A stretch of 5,056 bases of DNA from AP-15 sp045802495 (GCA_045802495.1 JBJMQW010000247.1:1-5056); one strand, 5' to 3'. Counted from the stretch's first letter, positions 1-5,030 are shown. Numbers and translations: made by a program. Notes: generated by a model not told the origin, from the letters alone.

Positions 1-652
1 CAGCACCGGCTTGCGCATCGGGGTCGTCGAGACGATCGTCGGCATTTGGAATTGCCGGGTCACGCTGCTCGGCGAGCAGAACCACGCGGGCACCACGCGG
101 ATGGTGCGGCGCCGCGACGCCGGTGTCGCGATGGCAAGGCTGGCAACGCGCACCCACGACCGCTTTCCGGAGATCGCGGGTCCGCGCACGGTATGGACGA
201 TCGGGCGAATGCTGCTGGAGCCGAATGCTCCCTCGGTGATTCCCGGCCGCGCCGAGATGCAAGTCCAGTTCCGCGACGTCGACATCGACCGCCTCGCGAG
301 TCTGGAGAGGACGCTGCACCAGCTTGCCAGCGAGGCGGATCGGGCAGGCCCGTGCGCTTGTGAGATCGAGACCATTGCGCGGACCGAGCCGCGCCCGATG
401 GATCCCCGGTTTCAGGATGAGATCGAGGCGGCCGCGCAGCAGCATGCGCCCGGCATGCATATGCGGCTGCCGAGCGCAGCGGGTCACGACGCCGCGGTGT
501 TGTCGTACCGCATGCCGTCGGGAATGATGTTCATTCCGAGCCTGCGCGGCATCAGCCACCACTGGTCGGAGGACACCAAGGAGGAAGACATCGTGCTGGG
601 CGCCCAGGTGTTTGCCGACGCCGCCGCGAGGATTCTGCGCGCCGCGCGATAG
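1..652 (+). CDS. M20-family zinc amidohydrolase (N-carbamoyl-L-amino acid hydrolase / allantoate amidohydrolase group), C-terminal part, 5' end cut by the window
   Basis: The reading frame is open from base 2, enters from outside the window and ends at TAG 650-652, giving about 216 visible residues of a family usually just over 400 long. The visible part spans the dimerisation domain and the end of the catalytic domain. Family landmarks are GEQNHAGTTRM (His codon 83-85), EPNAPSVIPGR, QFRDVD, a metal-ligand-type AAGHDAA and FIPSLRGISHHWSEDT near the C terminus. Known members hydrolyse carbamoyl or ureido amides with two metal ions, yielding ammonia and CO2 in the cytoplasm; the substrate cannot be assigned from this fragment. 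In well-studied L-carbamoylases an Asn precedes VIPG, but here it is Ser, while the Arg 13 residues later (FRD) is kept. The metal-binding N-terminal half is outside the window. The gene converges on the asparaginase gene with a 27-nt gap. Family assignment is firm; exact function is not. Confidence 0.9.
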   Translation, partial: STGLRIGVVETIVGIWNCRVTLLGEQNHAGTTRMVRRRDAGVAMARLATRTHDRFPEIAGPRTVWTIGRMLLEPNAPSVIPGRAEMQVQFRDVDIDRLASLERTLHQLASEADRAGPCACEIETIARTEPRPMDPRFQDEIEAAAQQHAPGMHMRLPSAAGHDAAVLSYRMPSGMMFIPSLRGISHHWSEDTKEEDIVLGAQVFADAAARILRAAR

Positions 653-679
653 AGCATTGCCGCGCCCGGCACAGGGTCG

Positions 680-1681
680 CTAATAGGTTTGGAACGCTCG
701 CTGAATCTCGGCGACGTCGCTTGTCGTCGACAGAGCCAGCATCAGAAGGATGCGGGCTTTTTGCGGGCTGAAATCTTCGCCGGCGACAATGCCGCTTTCG
801 CGCAGGCGGCGGCGCGGGGCGACGCGTCCCGTAGCCCGGCTGCACTGCACCACGATGATCCCGGCTTTAACGGCCCGTTCGAAGGCGGCGCGCTGATCCG
901 CGGTTGGGCTGCCGGGAGCAAACCCGGCGGAGACCAGCCCGCGGGCTCCGGCGGAAACGGCGGCGTCGATCAAGGCGCCGTCGGCGCCGGCATAGGAATA
1001 GATAATGTCGACCCGCGGCAGCGCGGCAAGCTCGAGCGCGGCAAATGGGGTATCCGGCATATGGGCGCCAAGCGGGGTGCGATAGAAATGGACGCCATCG
1101 CCATCGGTGTGGCCGAGCGCGCCGAAATCCGCCGAGCGAAAAGTTTGCAAACGGTAAGTCGATGTCTTGACGACGTCGCGGGCGGCATGGATCTCGTCAT
1201 TGAGGACGACGAGCACTCCTTTGCCGCGCGCCTCCGGTGATCCGGCGACCCGCAACGCATTGACGAGGTTCATGCCGGCGTCGGTGCCAAGCGCGCTCGC
1301 CGGACGCTGCGCGCCGACCAGCACCACCGGCTGCTCGCTTGCCAAAGTCAGGTTGAGAAAGAACGCAGTCTCTTCCAATGTCGCGGTGCCGTGCGGGATT
1401 ACAAAGCCGGCGACGGTCGGCTGTTCGCCGGCAATACGATGAATCAACGCCCGGATCTCGGTCCAATCCCTGGGGCCGATATCGGTGCTGCCGACCTGCC
1501 GGAAGGTCAGCGGCACCGCCTCGGCGACGAGGCGCGTCTCCGGGAATCGCTCGAGCAACGCCTCACAGGTCAGCTTCTGCCCGAAATCGGGGTAGTCCAG
1601 CACGTCGAGGCTCGACGCGCCGAGCGAGGAGATCGTGCCGCCGGTGCCGATTACGGCAATGCGCGGAGGGGAGCTGTTCAT
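680..1681 (-). CDS. L-asparaginase/glutaminase-family amidohydrolase, cytoplasmic
   Basis: This 333-residue protein is full length for bacterial asparaginases, which convert L-asparagine to aspartate and ammonium. The N-terminal signature is IGTGGTI with nucleophile-type Thr16; GSTD follows at 64-67, IPHGTATLEET at 95-105, NDEIHAARDVVKTST at 161-175 with Lys172, a YSYAGADG segment near 229, and a C-terminal PQKARILLMLAL. Compared with E. coli AnsB (Thr12, Ser58, Thr89, Asp90, Lys162), every key residue is present except Asp90, replaced by Ala100 (GCG, read from 1382-1384). I recall this HGTA-type motif in other proteobacterial family members, so it may mark a subfamily, and substrate preference is uncertain. 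There is no signal peptide, so it should be cytoplasmic. ATG at 1681 places TGGTI at the usual distance; the ribosome-binding site is weak (GAAGA). The 143-nt upstream gap, with a possible promoter and palindrome, suggests separate transcription from the methyltransferase gene. Confidence 0.92.
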   Translation of the reverse strand: MNSSPPRIAVIGTGGTISSLGASSLDVLDYPDFGQKLTCEALLERFPETRLVAEAVPLTFRQVGSTDIGPRDWTEIRALIHRIAGEQPTVAGFVIPHGTATLEETAFFLNLTLASEQPVVLVGAQRPASALGTDAGMNLVNALRVAGSPEARGKGVLVVLNDEIHAARDVVKTSTYRLQTFRSADFGALGHTDGDGVHFYRTPLGAHMPDTPFAALELAALPRVDIIYSYAGADGALIDAAVSAGARGLVSAGFAPGSPTADQRAAFERAVKAGIIVVQCSRATGRVAPRRRLRESGIVAGEDFSPQKARILLMLALSTTSDVAEIQRAFQTY

Positions 1682-1689
1682 TGGTCTTC

Positions 1690-1740
1690 AATCGGGAAGC
1701 GATCTCCGACAATACAGTATTGATCTAGCAAAGTGCAATC
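1690..1740 (-). promoter_or_regulatory. Possible sigma-70-like promoter and operator for the asparaginase gene
   Basis: On the minus strand TTGCAC (1733-1738) and TATTGT (1709-1714) are 18 nt apart and could serve as -35 and -10 boxes, though each is a poor match (3/6 and 4/6). The -10 candidate overlaps a perfect 13-nt interrupted palindrome, CAATACAGTATTG (1710-1722), a reasonable place for a regulator to bind. The start codon lies about 28 nt downstream. The palindrome is directly visible; the promoter role is inferred and weak. Confidence 0.3.
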
Positions 1741-1811
1741 GGCGGGCGAAAAATAACACCTTACCCTTCCGAAAACGGATCGGCTTTTATTGGCATCGGC
1801 AAGGCGCCGCC

Positions 1812-1831
1812 GCGCTGACGGTGGTCAGCGC
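1812..1831 (-). terminator. Perfect 8-bp hairpin across the methyltransferase stop codon; possible terminator or 3'-end stabiliser
   Basis: GCGCTGAC (1812-1819) and GTCAGCGC (1824-1831) pair perfectly around a GGTG tetraloop, and the TGA stop of the methyltransferase (1825-1827) lies inside one arm. No T-run follows directly on the minus strand, so it is not a textbook intrinsic terminator. It could act as a 3'-end stabiliser or a factor-assisted terminator separating this gene from the asparaginase gene. Confidence 0.35.
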
Positions 1832-2589
1832 TTGCGCAGGACTGCCAGGTGCCGGCCCTCCGCCTTCACCTCTGCGGTGAAGCTGAAGTCATTGTACCAA
1901 CCGATAAATTCGAACCGGCCGCTCAGCTCGACAAGGCAGAGAAATTCCTGCGAGAAAAAGACCTTGGCCGGCACCCGGCCGCTGATGACGACATTCTTGC
2001 CATGGTCGTCGACGGTGAAGGTCAGGCACTCGTCGTAGGTCTGCGCGATCGGGTCGATGACCTCGGCGCGGTAACGAGTGTGAACGCTGATCTTGCCTTT
2101 GCGCCGGTTCCAGCTTCGCCTGTAATCGTGGAAAATTCGAAACCAGACAAAGCTGTCCAACAAGTATAAGCCGCCAGCCGCGAGCACATCCGCGACTCTG
2201 TCAAGATGATCGAGAAATTCCCGATTCGATCGGACGTAGAGAGAACCGAGCAGCACGTAAGCGAGATCGAACGGACCAAGACTGCGGTCGAGGTTGCGCA
2301 TATCGCCGAGGAGAAACGTGGCGTCGATCCCGTGTCGCCGTGCCTTGTCCCGGCCAAACTCGACCATGGCGGAGCTGAGGTCGAGCCCGCAATAGGTGTA
2401 GCCTCGCTTGTGCCATTCTTCCAGATACGGCGCCGTACCGGCCGCGAGCTCGAAGACCCGGTGGTCCGCGGCCTTTGAGCACTGGTCGATAACCGCTTCG
2501 AAAAAATCGACCTCCCTTGCGGGATCGTCCGGCGCCAGCGCAATCTCGTAGTATCGAGGATGCCGGTATGCCTCCATGACGCCGTTCAC
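1825..2589 (-). CDS. Class I SAM-dependent methyltransferase, substrate unknown
   Basis: The protein is 254 residues if it starts at GTG 2589, or 250 from the in-frame ATG at 2577 (MEAYRHPRYYEIA). Neither start has a strong ribosome-binding site; the ATG version begins close to where the homology-like sequence starts. A Rossmann-type SAM-binding fold is indicated by motif I VFELAAGTAPYL (residues 45-56, acidic Glu47), CGLDLSSAMV (67-76, Asp70 expected to bind the ribose hydroxyls), LLGDMRNLD (93-101) and GPFDLAYVLLGSLYV (105-119). AAGGLYLLDSFVW follows at 137-149, and the C-terminal third is beta-rich, ending in RFEFIGWYNDFSF and HLAVLRKR. This resembles small-molecule methyltransferases, but no acceptor-specific motif is recognisable. 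There are no membrane segments, so it is probably cytoplasmic. It lies 71 nt downstream of the PII gene on the same strand and may be a read-through member of the amtB-PII transcript; a role in nitrogen metabolism is not shown. Confidence 0.88.
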   Translation of the reverse strand: MNGVMEAYRHPRYYEIALAPDDPAREVDFFEAVIDQCSKAADHRVFELAAGTAPYLEEWHKRGYTYCGLDLSSAMVEFGRDKARRHGIDATFLLGDMRNLDRSLGPFDLAYVLLGSLYVRSNREFLDHLDRVADVLAAGGLYLLDSFVWFRIFHDYRRSWNRRKGKISVHTRYRAEVIDPIAQTYDECLTFTVDDHGKNVVISGRVPAKVFFSQEFLCLVELSGRFEFIGWYNDFSFTAEVKAEGRHLAVLRKR

Positions 2590-2614
2590 GCCGCTCTGAC
2601 AACACGCCGCTCTG
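2587..2614. repeat. 12-nt direct repeat at the methyltransferase start
   Basis: CACGCCGCTCTG occurs at 2587-2598 and again at 2603-2614, 16 nt apart and identical. On the minus strand both copies end in GTG; one is the upstream-most possible start codon of the methyltransferase, the other is out of frame with it. It is probably a small local duplication, and a function is not evident. Confidence 0.55.
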
Positions 2615-2625
2615 GCAAACCGACC

Positions 2626-2654
2626 CCGATCGCGTGGCGGGTGAAGTCGATCGG
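2626..2654 (-). other. Inverted repeat just downstream of the PII gene
   Basis: CCGATCG (2626-2632) and CGATCGG (2648-2654) are perfect 7-nt arms around a 15-nt loop, beginning 6 nt after the PII stop codon on the minus strand. The arms are themselves nearly palindromic (CGATCG), and no T-run follows. It is at best a weak terminator or a processing hairpin. Confidence 0.25.
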
Positions 2655-2660
2655 CGCGGC

Positions 2661-2999
2661 TTACACGGCGTCGGGACCGGTCTCACCAGTGCGGATGCGG
2701 ATCGCCTGTTCGACCGACAGCACAAAGATCTTGCCGTCGCCGATCTTATCGGTGCGGGCACTATCCTGGATAGCCTGCACCGCTCGTTCGACGATCGCGT
2801 CGTCGAGGACGACCTCGATCTTGATCTTGGGCAGGAAGTCGATCACGTACTCCGCCCCGCGATAGACCTCCGTGTGCCCTTTCTGACGCCCAAAGCCTTT
2901 GACCTCGCTTACCGTCATCCCGGTGATGCCGACCTCGTGCAGCGCGTTCTTCACCTCATCGAGCTTGAACGGCTTGATGATTGCCTCGACCTTTTTCAT
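2661..2999 (-). CDS. glnB: PII nitrogen-regulatory protein (GlnB/GlnK family)
   Basis: This is a complete 112-residue PII protein. PII trimers bind ATP/ADP and 2-oxoglutarate and control AmtB, glutamine synthetase adenylylation and NtrB/NtrC signalling. Visible landmarks are MKKVEAIIKPFKLDEVK (1-17), GFGRQKGH leading into the T-loop YRGAEY with uridylylation target Tyr51, Asp54 in VIDFLPK, the TDKIGDGKIFV phosphate-binding B-loop signature, and RIRTGETG at the C terminus. The N-terminal MKKxEAII and Asp54 resemble GlnB more than typical GlnK (E. coli GlnK has Asn54). Proximity to amtB would by convention favour the name glnK, so the symbol is tentative. ATG at 2999 is preceded by GAGGT, 6 nt away, a good ribosome-binding site. 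The gene lies 104 nt downstream of amtB and is probably expressed from the amtB sigma-54 promoter; no clear promoter of its own is seen. Confidence 0.97.
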   Translation of the reverse strand: MKKVEAIIKPFKLDEVKNALHEVGITGMTVSEVKGFGRQKGHTEVYRGAEYVIDFLPKIKIEVVLDDAIVERAVQAIQDSARTDKIGDGKIFVLSVEQAIRIRTGETGPDAV

Positions 3000-3054
3000 G
3001 GCTTTACCTCGTAGCGAGCTCGGCTGCCAAAGCCGGCGCGCTGTTGATGTGTGA

Positions 3055-3075
3055 CCCGGCCCGCGACGGGCCGGG
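3055..3075 (-). other. Strong GC hairpin between amtB and the PII gene
   Basis: CCCGGCCCG (3055-3063) and CGGGCCGGG (3067-3075) form a perfect 9-bp, all-G/C stem with a 3-nt loop. It lies 29 nt past the amtB stop codon and 56 nt before the PII start. No T-run follows on the minus strand, so full intrinsic termination is doubtful. It may partly terminate, protect the amtB mRNA 3' end or mark a processing point, which would allow different levels of AmtB and PII. Confidence 0.5.
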
Positions 3076-3103
3076 CCTCGTCCCCTTGCCGTACTAGTTT
3101 CTC

Positions 3104-4477
3104 CTACTGCACCGCCTCGCCATGGAGCGCAAGATCGAGACCCTCGCGTTCCACCTCGGCATCGACGCGCAGTCCGACGGTAACATCCACAAGTTTAAGA
3201 AGGATCAGCGACACGATCACGTCATAGACGATGGTCGCGACCACGCCATAGAGCTGGATGATGACCTGATGCGGGTTGCCGTCGATGAGGCCGCTTTTTC
3301 CTTCGCCGCCGACCCAAGCCACGGCGAACACCCCGGTCAGTATCGCGCCCACGGTGCCGCCGACGCCGTGCACGCCGAAGGCGTCCAGACTGTCGTCATA
3401 CCGCATTGCGTGCTTGAGGCCGGTGGTGCCCCAATAACAGATGATGCCGGCCGCGATACCGATGATCAAGGCGCCGCGCGGATCGACGAACCCCGAAGCC
3501 GGGGTGATCGCGACGAGCCCGGCGACTGCGCCCGAAATGATCCCGAGGACGCTCGGCTTTCCCTTGACCACCCATTCGGCGAACATCCAGGCAAGCGCCG
3601 CGGTGGCTGTCGCGATCTGGGTCACCGCCATGGCCATGCCCGCGTTGCCGTTGGCCGCCACGGCGGAACCCGCATTGAACCCGAACCAACCGACCCACAG
3701 CAGCGAGGCTCCCAAGACGCTGAGGACGAGATTGTGCGGCGGCATGGGCTCGACCGCGAAGCCGCGCCGTCGGCCCATGACGAGGGCAGCCATCAGTCCA
3801 GCTACCCCCGAGTTGATGTGCACGACAGTCCCGCCGGCAAAATCGAGGACGCCGGCGCCGTTGAGAAATCCGTCGGGTCCCCAGACGAAATGGGCGATCG
3901 GCGCGTATACGCAGACGCTCCACAGACCGATGAACCACAGCAATGCCGAAAATTTCATGCGGTCTGCGAAGGCGCCGCAGATTAGCGCCGGCGTGATGAT
4001 CGCGAAGGTCATCTGAAAAGTCATGTAGACCGATTCGGGAATGGTCTTCGCCAGATCATTGACCGAGTCGAGGGTCATGCCAAAAAGCAGAAACCGGCTG
4101 GTGCCGCCGAGAAACGGCGACCCCGCGGTAAACGCAAAACTGTAGCCGATGACCACCCAAAGGACTGTGACGAGGCAGGTCACCGCAAAACTCTGCATCA
4201 CCGTCGCCAGAACGTTCATCTTGCGGACCATGCCGCCATAGAACAGCGCCAGGCCTGGAATCGTCATCATCAGCACCAGCGCGGTCGAGGTCAGCATCCA
4301 CGCCGTGTCGCCGGAATCGAGCTTCGGGGCCGCGGAAGGGGCGGCGTCGGCTGCGGCGGCAGCTGTAGCCGCCGGGGCGGTTGGCGCCGGCGCTTGCGCC
4401 ATGGCCGGGAGTGTTAGCAACAGCATAATCGACGTGGCCAGCATCAGGCGCTGCAAGACAAGATAAACGGATTTCAT
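3104..4477 (-). CDS. amtB: Ammonium transporter AmtB (Amt/MEP/Rh family)
   Basis: This 457-residue inner-membrane protein forms trimers that conduct ammonium and is blocked by PII under nitrogen sufficiency. Residues 1-28 form a signal peptide with a likely cut after AMA (26-28, cf. LPAMAQA); E. coli AmtB also has one. A roughly 25-residue Ala/Pro-rich linker (about 29-52), then some 11 hydrophobic helices follow. Transport residues are all present when aligned with E. coli AmtB: Phe158 (F107), Trp199 (W148), Asp212 in LDFAGGTVVH (D160), His220 (H168), Trp264/Phe267/Ser271 in GWFGFNAGS (W212/F215/S219) and His370 in FGVHGVGG (H318). The tail LVDVTVGLRVDAEVEREGLDLALHGE keeps the conserved cytoplasmic segment needed for PII coupling. 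ATG 4477 is chosen because GGAGG sits at 4484-4488 and the signal peptide begins there. The frame stays open to a TTG at 4570, but that start would overlap the sigma-54 promoter. Confidence 0.97.
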   Translation of the reverse strand: MKSVYLVLQRLMLATSIMLLLTLPAMAQAPAPTAPAATAAAAADAAPSAAPKLDSGDTAWMLTSTALVLMMTIPGLALFYGGMVRKMNVLATVMQSFAVTCLVTVLWVVIGYSFAFTAGSPFLGGTSRFLLFGMTLDSVNDLAKTIPESVYMTFQMTFAIITPALICGAFADRMKFSALLWFIGLWSVCVYAPIAHFVWGPDGFLNGAGVLDFAGGTVVHINSGVAGLMAALVMGRRRGFAVEPMPPHNLVLSVLGASLLWVGWFGFNAGSAVAANGNAGMAMAVTQIATATAALAWMFAEWVVKGKPSVLGIISGAVAGLVAITPASGFVDPRGALIIGIAAGIICYWGTTGLKHAMRYDDSLDAFGVHGVGGTVGAILTGVFAVAWVGGEGKSGLIDGNPHQVIIQLYGVVATIVYDVIVSLILLKLVDVTVGLRVDAEVEREGLDLALHGEAVQ

Positions 4478-4483
4478 CAGCAA

Positions 4484-4488
4484 CCTCC
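4484..4488 (-). promoter_or_regulatory. Ribosome-binding site that fixes the amtB start
   Basis: On the minus strand GGAGG ends 6 nt before ATG 4477, an ideal Shine-Dalgarno spacing. This decides in favour of the 457-residue AmtB rather than the 31-residue N-terminal extension from TTG 4570. An inverted repeat (GAGACG 4491-4496, CGTCTC 4515-4520) lies immediately upstream in the leader and could form a hairpin next to the site. Confidence 0.85.
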
Positions 4489-4552
4489 GAGAGACGATAG
4501 GCGCGAGGGCGAACCGTCTCCTGATCCACGAGCCGGACGCGTTGGCGCTGCA

Positions 4553-4570
4553 TACCAAGAATCGTGCCAA
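4553..4570 (-). promoter_or_regulatory. Sigma-54 (RpoN) promoter of amtB
   Basis: The minus strand reads TTGGCACGATTCTTGG (4570 down to 4555), matching the RpoN consensus TGGCACG-N4-TTGC exactly except that the last C of the -12 element is G. The -24 GG is at 4568-4567 and the -12 G at 4556, with correct N10 spacing. Transcription would start near 4543-4545, giving a leader of about 67 nt before ATG 4477. RpoN with NtrC control is standard for amtB genes of proteobacteria, so the position and the gene function support each other. No convincing NtrC-type palindrome (GCAC-N7-GTGC) was found upstream by eye. Confidence 0.75.
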
Positions 4571-4683
4571 TCGGCCTCAACTTGGCCGGCCGAGCTTGCT
4601 ACGGGTTTGGCGCCGCAGAGCGGGCTGCCCAGCGAGAGCTCGAGCCCTGGTGAGATTAAACTTATTATCGATCTCAGATCCAT

Positions 4684-4723
4684 TCATTGTGCGTTTTGCG
4701 CGGGGAGGAACAAGTCACAATGA
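4684..4723. repeat. Inverted repeat, 8-nt arms
   Basis: TCATTGTG (4684-4691) and CACAATGA (4716-4723) are perfect complements separated by 24 nt, so their centres are 32 bp apart, about three helical turns. It lies about 115-155 bp upstream of the amtB sigma-54 promoter, where enhancer-binding regulators often sit, but it does not match the NtrC consensus. An 8-nt pair of this kind could arise by chance in a region this size. Confidence 0.3.
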
Positions 4724-4754
4724 TAAAAAATTTAGGCAATACATATTTTCCTCG

Positions 4755-4816
4755 CGCCTCGCCCTGCCGGCGCCTCGCCCTGCCGGCGCCTCGCCCTGCC
4801 GGCGCCTCGCCCTGCC
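4755..4816. repeat. 16-bp tandem repeat, three full copies and one partial
   Basis: The unit CGCCTCGCCCTGCCGG is repeated exactly at 4755-4770, 4771-4786 and 4787-4802, followed by 14 matching bases at 4803-4816 before the sequence departs (CC then AC instead of GG). Each junction creates overlapping GCCGGC and GGCGCC palindromes. The period is not a multiple of three, which argues against coding. It sits about 185-245 bp upstream of the amtB sigma-54 promoter. Such arrays can change copy number by slippage. Confidence 0.95.
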
Positions 4817-4841
4817 ACCCTAAACCAGTTTTTTGCAACAT

Positions 4842-4867
4842 GATCGCGTTCGCATCACGCCGCGATC
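4842..4867. repeat. Inverted repeat, 7-nt arms
   Basis: GATCGCG (4842-4848) and CGCGATC (4861-4867) pair perfectly around a 12-nt spacer, centres 19 bp apart. It may be an operator-like site or a chance hairpin; no regulator is recognised. Confidence 0.25.
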
Positions 4868-4985
4868 CGTTGTCAAATCGAGACGCTCTGCAAACCGCGT
4901 GGACATGGTAAAAGCACAACGCAGCAAGTTTGCTTATGTTTTAGGCAATAAGCCGTGATGTCATCAACGAGGCAGCGGTCCTTGG

Positions 4986-5016
4986 GGAAAAATAACCGGA
5001 CCACGGGCATTTTTCC
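4986..5016. repeat. Inverted repeat just upstream of the right-edge sigma-54-like element
   Basis: GGAAAAAT (4986-4993) and ATTTTTCC (5009-5016) are perfect 8-nt arms with a 15-nt spacer. The repeat ends 15 bp before the -24 GG of the plus-strand sigma-54-like element, so it could be an upstream binding site or a curved A/T-tract region. It is not an NtrC consensus. Confidence 0.3.
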
Positions 5017-5030
5017 GTAGAACCCGCCGG

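Larger units (their letters stand above)
4731..4950. repeat. 11-nt direct repeat (two copies at the ends of this span)
   Basis: TTTAGGCAATA occurs at 4731-4741 and 4940-4950, in the same orientation, on either side of the tandem repeat. The second copy is part of a small inverted repeat, GCTTAT (4932-4937) with ATAAGC (4948-4953). Two exact 11-mers within about 580 nt are unlikely by chance, so a shared binding site is possible; no known consensus is recognised. Confidence 0.4.

Noticed and set aside
689..1240. Plus-strand open frame of 183 codons opposite the asparaginase gene
   Set aside because: It is a shadow of a gene with clear family motifs on the other strand.
1741..1800. Intrinsic terminator after the methyltransferase at TCCG-TTTT-CGGA (minus strand) with a later T-run
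   Set aside because: The stem is only 4 bp and the T-run lies too far downstream to form a normal terminator.
3122..3985. Long plus-strand open frame of 287 codons opposite amtB
   Set aside because: It is the antisense shadow of amtB, a common effect of high GC at third positions; its sequence is rich in His, Asp, Arg and Gly and lacks recognisable domains.
4478..4570. N-terminal extension of AmtB starting at TTG 4570
   Set aside because: It lacks a ribosome-binding site, precedes a clear signal peptide with its own GGAGG and ATG, and would overlap the sigma-54 promoter, so it would not be in the mRNA.
4687..4704. NtrC-binding site at TTGTGCGTTTTGCGCGG
   Set aside because: Only GCG-N5-CGC is symmetric; the outer bases do not match the TGCACC-N5-GGTGCA consensus.
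4755..4816. CRISPR-like array
   Set aside because: The units are directly adjacent with no unique spacers and are only 16 bp, so this is a simple tandem repeat.
4803..4836. Plus-strand intrinsic terminator suggested by the TTTTTT run at 4829-4834
   Set aside because: No stable stem precedes the T-run directly, and there is no plus-strand gene upstream to terminate.
4542..4919. Short open frames on both strands across the intergenic region
   Set aside because: Their apparent protein similarity to one another comes from the 16-bp repeat read in different phases (ASPCRRLALP-type peptides); no family signature or convincing start is seen.
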